Below are positions 1 through 5,002 of a stretch of DNA of 5,002 nt, piece by piece (position 1 is the first letter of the stretch; each line of letters starts with the position of its first letter). Origin of the DNA: Micromonosporaceae bacterium (GTDB taxonomy: Bacteria; Actinomycetota; Actinomycetes; Mycobacteriales; Micromonosporaceae); contig JADGGF010000352.1 of assembly GCA_019690055.1 (NCBI GenBank), positions 1-5,002 of the forward strand. Reading direction: 5' to 3'. Made by a program: the position numbers and the translations under genes. The notes beneath the pieces were generated by a model. That model had not been told where the DNA came from and did not search any database. It saw only the letters and a list, made by a program, of their open reading frames with translations.

Positions 1-116
1 TCCGCGACCCGTTCGGCGTCCGCTGGTCGGTCATGACGCGGGTCGAGGACATCTCCGAAGGGGAGAGCGCCCGGCGGGTCGCCGAGTGGGCCAAGCGCCA
101 GGCCCAGCAAGGGTGA
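1..116 (+). CDS. VOC/glyoxalase-superfamily protein, C-terminal fragment
   Basis: This is the 3' end of a gene entering from the left edge. The frame begins with the codon at 3-5 and gives 37 residues before a TGA at 114-116. The stretch DPFGVRW followed by RVEDIS and an Arg/Ala-rich tail resembles the usual C-terminus of PhnB-like VOC proteins (typically DPFGHRW, then a THVEDVS-like segment). These are small proteins of paired beta-alpha-beta-beta-beta units. The family includes glyoxalase-, bleomycin-resistance- and dioxygenase-like members, so the substrate cannot be told from this piece. His is replaced by Val in the DPFGHRW position, a common kind of variation. The gene converges on the multicopper oxidase gene and shows no functional link to it. 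The family call is reasonably sure; the specific function is unknown. Confidence 0.7.
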   Translation, partial: RDPFGVRWSVMTRVEDISEGESARRVAEWAKRQAQQG

Positions 117-154
117 CTCCGGGCCGACGTCGACCGGCCAACGGCCCCGCACCC

Positions 155-197
155 CGCAGGCGCCGCCGTCCGTCGACGCCGTTCATGGCCGCCTGCG
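155..197. terminator. Possible bidirectional terminator (inverted repeat)
   Basis: Two perfect 8-base arms, CGCAGGCG at 155-162 and CGCCTGCG at 190-197, flank a 27-base spacer. They lie in the 130-base gap between the converging VOC and multicopper oxidase genes. The position suits a shared terminator, but the loop is long and no T-run follows on either strand. In DNA this rich in G and C, an 8-base repeat could arise by chance. Nothing else recognisable is seen in 117-246. Confidence 0.22.
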
Positions 198-246
198 TGC
201 TGACCACAGCGGGCTTGAGTTACCGGCCATCCAGCGGGGAGCTGAT

Positions 247-1764
247 TCACCCGTGCCCGGCGTGGTGGTGGCGGTGACTACCGGAGCCACCCGGTGCCCG
301 CAGAGCCTGCCCGGCCGCGGCATCGTCGACCACGATGAACTGGCCCATCATCCCGTCGTCCTCGTGCAGCAGCAGGTGGCAGTGGTACATGTACGGAGCC
401 TTGCTGTCCGCGTAGTCCTCGAACCGCAGGACCAGCTGGTACTCCCGGCGAGGCTCGAGGTAGACGGTGTCCTTGCGCCCGGCCAGTTCCGGCGGTGGCG
501 GCGCCCCGTCGATACTGAGCACCTCGAACTGCACGTCGTGCACGTGGAAGTTGTGCGGGAACGGGTTGCGGTTCCGGACGTGCCAGATCTCCGTGGTGTC
601 GACCCCGACCACCTGGTCGATCCGGGTCATGTCCATGCGGCGGCCATTGATCTTTCGGCCCTCCAGTTCGAAGCTGCGGTGCGCGCTCGCCTGGGTCGGA
701 TCGATGCGCTGGCCGCCGGGAAGCTTGGCGGGCACCTCCGGTGCGGGCTGGAGCTTCTCGGCCGCCCGCAGCTCGAGGACGTCGAAGGAGTCATTGCCGC
801 CAAAGGCGAACCCAGCGACAACCGAGCCGAGGTCTGGCTGGTAGGAGCGCAACCTCGTGGTCGTCCCGGGCCGTATCCGCACCACGATTTCGGCTCGCTC
901 ACCCGGTGAAAGCCGGATCCGGTCGGTCTCGTATGGCTCGGCGAGCAGCCCACCGTCGGTGCCGACCAGGTGGAAGCTGCGGTTGTCGTCGAACCCGAAG
1001 TTGTACGTACGGGCCGTTGAGCCGTTGAGCAGCCGCAGTCGCACGCTCTCGGTCGATACGGTCTGGTAGGGGCCAATCGTCCCGTTGACCAGGACATTCG
1101 ATCCGAGCAAGCCGATCTCGTTGCCATCGTTCTCGAGGACCAGCTCACCGTCGGAGCCGAAGTCCTTGTCCTGCACAATGACCGGGATGTCGTCGACCCC
1201 GTAACGGCTGGGCAGGCCAGTGGCTGACGAGTCAGCGTCGTCCACAATGAACATTCCGGCCAGGCCGCGGTAGACGTGCTTTTCGGTTTCACCGTGGGGG
1301 TGCGGGTGGTACCAGAGGGTCGCCGCCGGCTGATCGATCGTCCATGTCGGACGCCACGTCTCGCCTGGCTCGACCATCTGGTGCGGACCGCCGTCCATGG
1401 CCGCGGGCAGGTGCATCCCGTGCCAGTGCACCGTGGTCGCCTCGGGCAGGTCGTTGGTGAACTCGATGGCAACCCTCTCACCGCGTGCCGCCCGGAGGGT
1501 GGGGCCGAGGTAGTCGCCGTTGTAGCCCCACGTGGCGGTTGTCCGGCCGGGTAGAAACTCCATCCGCCCTCGCTGTGCGGACAGCTGGAAGACCCGCGTG
1601 CCGTCGTCGGTTACCCGCGAGTCCGCCAAGGGCGGGATGGTGAGCTGCCGATCGAAGGTGGCTGGCACGGTGACCGGGGTCGCCGACCCGAAGTCGCAGG
1701 CCGTGATCAGCCCAGCCGCGACGGTGGCCACGGCGGCGCCGGCGAGGGTACGCCGTCGGGTCAT
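247..1764 (-). CDS. CueO/SufI-like multicopper oxidase, probable exported lipoprotein
   Basis: This is a 505-residue three-cupredoxin-domain oxidase that would oxidise a reducing substrate (Cu(I), a phenol or another electron donor) and reduce O2 to water outside the membrane. All four copper motifs are present: HWHG (H113, H115), WYHPHPHG (H153, H155), HNFHVH (H404, H407, H409) and HCHLLLHEDDGMM (H461, C462, H463, H467, axial M472). The last closely resembles the CueO motif. The N-terminus TRRRTL looks like a twin-arginine signal, and ITAC gives a lipobox with C23 as the predicted lipidated residue. There is no CueO-type Met-rich insert. The tail ends HRHHHAGHG, a possible metal-binding patch. 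The start at 1764 was chosen for this signal, for a strong Shine-Dalgarno and for the 4-base overlap with the upstream membrane-protein gene; the open frame further upstream is only shadow. The family is sure; cuprous oxidase, laccase or bilirubin-oxidase-like activity is undecided. Confidence 0.95.
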   Translation of the reverse strand: MTRRRTLAGAAVATVAAGLITACDFGSATPVTVPATFDRQLTIPPLADSRVTDDGTRVFQLSAQRGRMEFLPGRTTATWGYNGDYLGPTLRAARGERVAIEFTNDLPEATTVHWHGMHLPAAMDGGPHQMVEPGETWRPTWTIDQPAATLWYHPHPHGETEKHVYRGLAGMFIVDDADSSATGLPSRYGVDDIPVIVQDKDFGSDGELVLENDGNEIGLLGSNVLVNGTIGPYQTVSTESVRLRLLNGSTARTYNFGFDDNRSFHLVGTDGGLLAEPYETDRIRLSPGERAEIVVRIRPGTTTRLRSYQPDLGSVVAGFAFGGNDSFDVLELRAAEKLQPAPEVPAKLPGGQRIDPTQASAHRSFELEGRKINGRRMDMTRIDQVVGVDTTEIWHVRNRNPFPHNFHVHDVQFEVLSIDGAPPPPELAGRKDTVYLEPRREYQLVLRFEDYADSKAPYMYHCHLLLHEDDGMMGQFIVVDDAAAGQALRAPGGSGSHRHHHAGHG

Positions 1765-2210
1765 CGCCGACCTCCCCGTCGGCTCTGTATAGCCAAGGCC
1801 ACCAGGCCGATCACGGCGCCCAGCACGGTGGCCTGGCCGAGCTCGAACAGCGCGGCGATCACCGAGAGTGGCAGGCTGGCCCGCTCTGCCCGCTCGCCGA
1901 AGATGGCGCCCATCAGGATGAGCACCATGCCGTACGCGGCCCCGGCGAGGGCGAGGGTGAGCACGGGGCGCGGCACCCGGCCAAAACCCACTACGCCGAT
2001 CCAGACCGCGCCCACGAACGCCAGAATCAGCAGCGGGGCCGCCGGCTGGCCGATCGCGTCCGAAACGCCGGTGAGGTGCGCCAACGGCCACAGCAGCGCC
2101 AGGCTGCCGAGGCCGAGCACCAGCGGCCAGTTCAACGGCGGCCTTGCGGGTGCCCGGTTGGCGCCAGGCGAGCTCTGGTTCGTTCCGGTGGGAAGCAGGT
2201 TCTCACTCAT
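1761..2210 (-). CDS. Small four-helix membrane protein coupled to the multicopper oxidase
   Basis: This 149-residue protein belongs to no family I can name. A polar, Pro/Ser-rich N-terminus (about 1-26) is followed by four hydrophobic segments near residues 28-47, 57-77, 82-104 and 113-141, with a basic end (RRGGRR). It has no cysteines, no signal-peptide cleavage site and no clear metal motif; the loops hold few charges apart from GERAER near 105-110. It is the first gene of the minus-strand operon, and its TGA overlaps the oxidase ATG by 4 bases. That implies matched synthesis and possibly a shared complex or pathway. ATG 2210 is chosen because a TANNNT box lies 7 bases upstream and the longer frame would run through the promoter region into the divergent kinase gene. 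Its role (anchor, electron-transfer partner, small transporter) is unknown. Confidence 0.85.
   Translation of the reverse strand: MSENLLPTGTNQSSPGANRAPARPPLNWPLVLGLGSLALLWPLAHLTGVSDAIGQPAAPLLILAFVGAVWIGVVGFGRVPRPVLTLALAGAAYGMVLILMGAIFGERAERASLPLSVIAALFELGQATVLGAVIGLVALAIQSRRGGRR
1771..1777 (-). promoter_or_regulatory. Strong Shine-Dalgarno of the multicopper oxidase gene
   Basis: Read on the minus strand this is GGGGAGG, ending 6 bases before the ATG at 1764-1762. It lies inside the last codons of the upstream membrane-protein gene. It fixes the oxidase start and shows that translation can begin there independently as well as through coupling. The first gene of the operon has no such site. 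Confidence 0.8.
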
Positions 2211-2217
2211 GCCAGCG

Positions 2218-2223
2218 ACGCTA
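2218..2223 (-). promoter_or_regulatory. Candidate -10 box for a leaderless membrane protein/oxidase transcript
   Basis: On the minus strand this reads TAGCGT (TANNNT), with 7 bases between it and the ATG at 2210. Transcription would therefore start at or next to the A of ATG. No purine-rich ribosome-binding site precedes that ATG, which fits leaderless translation, common in actinobacteria. No good -35 is seen 16-18 bases upstream, so the call rests on the -10 and its spacing. Confidence 0.45.
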
Positions 2224-2277
2224 CGAACGGCCAGGCCGCGCCACATCGGCCCGAGATCGGCATCTGGGGTCGTACCG

Positions 2278-2319
2278 TGTTGACGGTCGAGTGTCGCTTC
2301 CTGTTGACAAGGGCTGACA
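2278..2319. promoter_or_regulatory. Cluster of TGAC repeats in the divergent control region
   Basis: The near-identical words TGTTGACGG (2278-2286) and TGTTGACAA (2302-2310), plus GCTGACAA (2312-2319), lie in the middle of the 155-base region between the divergent operons. The last two are 10 bases apart, about one helical turn. TGTC at 2292-2295 and GACA at 2306-2309 also form an inverted pair with a 10-base spacer. Dimeric NarL/LuxR-type regulators bind repeated short half-sites, so this could be the operator of the adjacent response regulator. It may also simply contain a -35 element (TTGACA at 2304-2309). Confidence 0.35.
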
Positions 2320-2331
2320 ACCAGGTACGGC
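2304..2331 (+). promoter_or_regulatory. Possible second promoter for the two-component operon
   Basis: TTGACA at 2304-2309 is a perfect -35 consensus. A weak -10, TACGGC at 2326-2331, follows after 16 bases. If used, it would give a short leader of roughly 30 bases before the kinase GTG. The -10 lacks the conserved final T, so the downstream TAGGCT box is the better -10; the TTGACA may instead be part of the repeated operator-like words. Confidence 0.3.
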
Positions 2332-2353
2332 TGCCGGCAACCGAATGTCTTTC

Positions 2354-2359
2354 TAGGCT
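2354..2359 (+). promoter_or_regulatory. Candidate -10 box for a leaderless kinase transcript
   Basis: TAGGCT (TANNNT) lies exactly 6 bases before the GTG at 2366, which would place the transcription start on the start codon. Its TAG is also an in-frame stop, so no start further upstream is possible for the kinase. No Shine-Dalgarno precedes the GTG. The spacing and missing ribosome-binding site match known leaderless actinobacterial genes. No convincing -35 is seen at the usual distance. Confidence 0.5.
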
Positions 2360-2365
2360 GGACGC

Positions 2366-3544
2366 GTGACCCACACCACGGACCTGGCCACAAGCGGCAC
2401 CGGGGACACCGCCGATCGGCGGCTGGTCGATCTCGTCCTCGCGCTGGCCATGACTCTCGCCGTGGCCGTCGTCATCGCCGCCGACCGCCAGGACGCGGAG
2501 CACGACAAACCGTTGGCGTACCTGTTCGCGCTCGCCTTCGGCGCGCTCATGTTCGTACGCCGCCGCTTCCCGCGGCTCGTCCTGGTGCTGACGGTTTTGA
2601 GCATCTTCGTGTACTACGCATTTGACTTCCCGCCCATCGGTATCGCGTTGCCGGCGGTCGCCGCGCTCTACTCCGGCGCCGAGGCCGACCGGACGCGGTG
2701 GGCCATCGGGGCCGGTCTGGTCCTGATCGGCGTTTCGAGCTACTTCCGCATCGAGGAAGGGCTGCCGACGGCGTACCTGTTGAGCTATGAACTGCTCACC
2801 AACGTAGCGCTCGTCGCCGCGGCGATCGCCTTGGGCGCCAGCGTGCGCCTGCGGCGGGAATCGCAGTTCCATCAGGAGCGGCTGCGCGTTGTCATGGCCG
2901 AGGAACAGGCGCGGGAGGCGGAGCGCCGGGTGCAGGCCGAGCGTGTCCGCATCGCTCGGGACCTGCACGATGTCGTGGGCCACACCATGTCTGTCATCGC
3001 GGTGCACGGCAACGTCGCGGCCGAGGCGGTGGGGCGGGACGACGAGGCGGTGCGGCGGGCCCTCGACCAGATCCGGCAGGCGACCAATGCCACCATCAAC
3101 GAGCTGCGCTCGACCGTGAAGATTCTCCGTGCCCCGGGGACCGACGTCGAGCGGGGCGCGATCGGCGTAGCCGGGCTGTCCCGGCTGGTGGATGGTGCGC
3201 GTGAGGCCGGCATCGAAGTCGAGCTTGCGATCGATCTCCCTGGCACCCTCGACGGGGCGATCGATGCCGCCGTCTACCGCGTCGTGCAGGAGTCGTTGAC
3301 GAACGTGATCCGACACTCCGGCGCCAAGCACGCCAGCGTGGTCGTCCGCGCCGACGGCGGGCGGCTGGAAATCGTCATCCGTGACGACGGCCGCGGTCCC
3401 GCGCCGGTGCCGGGCGGGCCCGGCACCGGCCTCGTCGGGATGCGGGAGCGCGTCACTATGCTCGGTGGCCAGTTCTTCGCAGGCCGCGGCGAAGATGGTG
3501 GCTTCGTGGTCCGTGCGGTGTTACCGATGAGGCTCGACGTATGA
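2366..3544 (+). CDS. NarL-family membrane sensor histidine kinase
   Basis: This 392-residue kinase would autophosphorylate on a His and pass the phosphate to the neighbouring regulator. Residues about 20-160 hold five or six hydrophobic segments with short loops and no large extracellular domain, typical of kinases that sense signals within or close to the membrane. A charged helix (about 160-197) leads to the HisKA_3 H-box RDLHDVVGHTMSVI, with H201 the phosphorylation site. The ATPase domain shows an N-box QESLTNVIRHSGA (N313), DDGRG (340-344) and GTGLVGMRERV (353-363). Length and layout fit a complete, active enzyme. GTG 2366 is the only possible start because a TAG lies in frame at 2354. 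The stop overlaps the regulator ATG by 4 bases. Leu386 is encoded by TTA, a rare codon in high-GC actinomycetes. The signal sensed is unknown. Confidence 0.95.
   Translation: MTHTTDLATSGTGDTADRRLVDLVLALAMTLAVAVVIAADRQDAEHDKPLAYLFALAFGALMFVRRRFPRLVLVLTVLSIFVYYAFDFPPIGIALPAVAALYSGAEADRTRWAIGAGLVLIGVSSYFRIEEGLPTAYLLSYELLTNVALVAAAIALGASVRLRRESQFHQERLRVVMAEEQAREAERRVQAERVRIARDLHDVVGHTMSVIAVHGNVAAEAVGRDDEAVRRALDQIRQATNATINELRSTVKILRAPGTDVERGAIGVAGLSRLVDGAREAGIEVELAIDLPGTLDGAIDAAVYRVVQESLTNVIRHSGAKHASVVVRADGGRLEIVIRDDGRGPAPVPGGPGTGLVGMRERVTMLGGQFFAGRGEDGGFVVRAVLPMRLDV
3529..3532 (+). promoter_or_regulatory. Shine-Dalgarno of the response regulator
   Basis: GAGG (within TGAGG) lies 8 bases before the ATG at 3541, inside the last codons of the kinase. 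With the ATGA overlap it supports coupled translation of kinase and regulator, and this start. Confidence 0.55.
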
Positions 3545-4200
3545 TCAGAGTGATTCTCGCCGATGACCAGGAGGTTGTCCGCACGGGGTTGCGCACCCTG
3601 GCGGAGAACGAGGGCGACATCACGGTCGTTGCCGAGGCGGGCAACGGAAAGACCGCGGTCACCAGCGTCCGTGAGCTGAAGCCCGACGTCGTACTCATGG
3701 ACATTCGCATGCCGCAGATGGACGGTCTGGAGGCCACCCGGCAGATCGTGGCCGATCCGACGCTGAGCGGTGTGAAGGTGCTCATCCTCACCACATTCGA
3801 CGAGGACGAGTTGGTGTTCGAGGCCATCCGAGCCGGCGCCACCGGATACCTGCTCAAAAACGTCTCCCCGACCGATCTCCGGCAGGCGATCCGCACCGTC
3901 GCCGCCGGGGAGCCACTGCTCGCCCCGTCCGCCATCCGCGCCGTCATGCGTTCGGTGGCTGCCGGTCCCAGAACGACTGTGGACAATGCCAGGCTGGCGG
4001 CGCTGACCGAGCGCGAGCGCGAGGTGCTTGCCCTCGTTGGCCGCGGGCTGTCCAACGACGAGATCGCCCGCGAACTGTTCGTCTCTCCGGCCACCGCACG
4101 CACGTACGTCTCCCGGCTGCTGACCAAGCTCGACGCGCGGGACCGGGCACGCCTCGTCGTGCTGGCCTACGAGACCGGGCTGGTGACCCCCGGCTCATGA
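3541..4200 (+). CDS. NarL/LuxR-type response regulator
   Basis: This 219-residue DNA-binding regulator is the partner of the kinase immediately upstream (ATGA overlap). The receiver domain (about 1-120) has the acidic pair D8/D9, phosphoacceptor D54 in VLMDIRMPQMDG, T84 in the LILTTFDEDE strand and K106 in YLLKNVSP, so every residue needed for phosphorylation and switching is present. A linker (about 121-150) leads to a LuxR-type helix-turn-helix (about 152-217) with LTEREREVL at 155-163 and SNDEIARELFVSPATARTYV as the scaffold and recognition helices. The length is normal for the family. Its likely targets, by position, are its own operon and the divergent membrane protein/multicopper oxidase operon; the TGAC repeats between them are candidate sites. 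This regulatory link is inferred. The family assignment is secure. Confidence 0.96.
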   Translation: MIRVILADDQEVVRTGLRTLAENEGDITVVAEAGNGKTAVTSVRELKPDVVLMDIRMPQMDGLEATRQIVADPTLSGVKVLILTTFDEDELVFEAIRAGATGYLLKNVSPTDLRQAIRTVAAGEPLLAPSAIRAVMRSVAAGPRTTVDNARLAALTEREREVLALVGRGLSNDEIARELFVSPATARTYVSRLLTKLDARDRARLVVLAYETGLVTPGS

Positions 4201-4317
4201 CGGCACTCACCAATGAATGTCGGCGTGTGCCGCAGCCTTATCTGCCACCCGCAGCCACCGCGGCGCTGAACAGTTCACCCGCTTCGGTGCCTGCTTCATC
4301 GGCAGCGAGATGCGGGT
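4201..4317. terminator. Weak inverted repeats in the convergent gap
   Basis: Between the regulator stop and the truncated peptidase there are two modest inverted repeats: CGGCAC at 4201-4206 with GTGCCG at 4227-4232 (20-base loop), and ACCCGC at 4277-4282 with GCGGGT at 4312-4317 (29-base loop). Their position after converging genes suits termination, but the stems are only 6 bases, no T-run follows and chance is a real alternative. I see no gene in 4201-4350. Confidence 0.2.
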
Positions 4318-4350
4318 AGCTGAAAAGGATCAGACCAGACCGACGAGAGG

Positions 4351-4944
4351 TCAGATTAGGTCACGAGGAAGGTCGGTGAGGTAACGGGCGCCGCCGGATG
4401 TCACGATCACCGTGTCCTCGACGATCATCCCGAAGGCGCCGAGCACGTAGTATGGCGTCTCGACGCAGAACACCATGCCCTCCTCCAACGGCTGGTCGTT
4501 CGCGCCGGCGCCGCCGAACTCGCTGAACGAGCTGGCCGGTTGCAGGACGGGCATGTCGTACACCTCCAAGCCGGTTCCGTGTCCCACGTGGTGTCGCTGG
4601 TACTTGAGCAGGCCGGCCGCGCGCACCGTTTCGACCGCGATATCGAAGATTTCCGACGGCCGAATCCCCGGACGCAGGGCCGCGATGGCGGCCTGCTGCC
4701 CGGCCAGCAACGCGTGGTATGTCTCGGCCAGCTCACCGGTCGGTTCGCCGATGACCAGCGTCCGGCCGATATCGGCCTGGTACATCTGGAAGGAGCACCC
4801 GACATCGAACTTGACCACATCGCCGGTGCGGAGGCGGTAATCGCTCGGGATGTTGTGGGTATGCCCAGTCCGTCGACCAAAATTGACAACCGCGAAGGTG
4901 GTGAGCGCGCCCTGTTCAGCAACGCTGGCGTTGTAACGGCGCGC
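4351..4944 (-). pseudogene. M24-family (Xaa-Pro peptidase/prolidase-like) metallopeptidase, 5'-truncated
   Basis: The frame is open from just inside the in-frame TGA at 4945-4947 to the TGA at 4351-4353, giving 197 residues. It is the pita-bread catalytic domain of an M24 peptidase, which removes residues preceding or next to proline using two metal ions. All five metal ligands are present: two Asp 11 apart (KFDVG and QADIGRT), His of VGHGTG, Glu of VETPYY and Glu of VEDTV. The probable catalytic His lies in HTHNIPSD (about 4850-4865). Family members usually run about 360-380 residues with an N-terminal creatinase-like domain, which is missing here along with the first part of the catalytic domain. 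No ATG, GTG or TTG occurs in frame between the upstream stop and GTG 4818, and that GTG is an internal Val of the first ligand strand. The gene is therefore probably dead, cut at the joint with a transporter fragment. Confidence 0.8.
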
Positions 4945-5002
4945 TCAGCCAGCCCTGCGCGGGAGCCTCGATGAGCGCAAAGACCAGCCCGCCGATCAGC
5001 AC
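4916..5002 (-). pseudogene. MFS (DHA2/EmrB-QacA-like) transporter fragment, 3'-truncated
   Basis: Reading left from the window edge there are 28 codons before a TGA at 4918-4916. The first 22 residues, including GGLVFALIEAPAQGW, match the pattern at a membrane-helix end in DHA2-family drug exporters, which often show a FALIEGP-x-GW-like loop. After LSAP the frame gives only LQRQRC and stops, while the M24 reading frame takes over in another frame across the same bases. A complete DHA2 transporter would continue with many more helices, so the protein is cut mid-membrane domain and should not be functional as a transporter. The 5' part lies outside the window. The family call rests on a short segment and is moderate; the loss of continuity is clear if the call is right. 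Confidence 0.5.

Noticed and set aside
86..277. 63-residue plus-strand frame spanning the VOC end and the gap
   Set aside because: It starts inside the VOC gene in another frame and ends within the oxidase gene; Arg/Pro-rich with no ribosome-binding site.
253..909. Plus-strand 218-residue frame across the oxidase gene
   Set aside because: It is antisense to the copper-ligand-bearing C-terminal half of the oxidase and has no family features. The overlapping 627-1481 minus frame is rejected for the same reason.
1765..2091. In-frame upstream extension of the oxidase that would give a 614-residue protein
   Set aside because: The extra 109 residues are Arg/Gly-rich without family similarity and lie wholly over the membrane-protein gene in another frame. 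The lipoprotein signal and strong Shine-Dalgarno place the true start at 1764.
2211..2393. Extension of the four-helix protein to a 210-residue frame
   Set aside because: It would read through the divergent control region into the start of the kinase gene. The added sequence has no domain character, and a promoter-like box sits right before ATG 2210.
2207..3331. Long 374-residue open frame antisense to the kinase
   Set aside because: It mirrors the kinase codons, has biased Arg/Asp/His composition with no recognisable motif, and is a typical by-product of high GC at third positions.
3456..4127. 223-residue open frame antisense to the response regulator
   Set aside because: Its Ser/Arg-rich low-complexity translation has no domains and lies over a fully conserved receiver/helix-turn-helix gene.
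4351..4818. Intact 155-residue M24 gene starting at GTG 4818
   Set aside because: The similarity continues upstream of this GTG in frame (HTHNIPSDYRLRTGD), so the codon is an internal Val. A protein from here would lack the catalytic His and half of the first ligand strand.
4425..4922. 165-residue minus-strand frame beside the M24 fragment
   Set aside because: It is an out-of-frame shadow of the M24 sequence, Ser/Arg/Pro-rich without motifs.

Overview
The window is GC-rich DNA with strong G/C preference at third codon positions, a GTG start, ATGA stop/start overlaps and probable leaderless promoters. Together with a NarL-type two-component pair of the kind common in actinomycetes, this points to a high-GC actinobacterium (Micromonosporaceae- or Streptomyces-like). 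The genus cannot be fixed from sequence alone.

Layout, left to right. (1) The last 37 codons of a VOC/glyoxalase-fold protein on the + strand. (2) A 130-base convergent gap with a weak inverted repeat. (3) A two-gene minus-strand operon read right to left: a 149-residue four-helix membrane protein whose stop overlaps (ATGA) the start of a 505-residue CueO-like multicopper oxidase. The oxidase has a complete copper ligand set, a twin-arginine-like lipoprotein signal and a His-rich tail. (4) A 155-base divergent control region with a TANNNT box 6-7 bases before each start codon and several TGAC repeats. (5) A plus-strand operon of a membrane-bound histidine kinase and a NarL/LuxR-type response regulator, also joined by an ATGA overlap. 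(6) A 150-base convergent gap with weak inverted repeats. (7) On the minus strand, the catalytic half of an M24 (Xaa-Pro peptidase/prolidase-like) gene lacking its 5' part, abutting the cut end of a DHA2-like MFS transporter reading frame that runs off the right edge.

How the genes may work together: the divergent arrangement suggests that the kinase/regulator pair controls the membrane protein and oxidase, probably in an envelope or redox/metal stress response. This is inference. Neither the signal nor the membrane protein's function is visible in the sequence. The most unusual structure is the MFS/M24 joint near 4930-4950, which looks like a deletion or rearrangement scar (or an assembly chimera) that broke two unrelated genes. 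I see no CRISPR array, tRNA, rRNA or insertion sequence.
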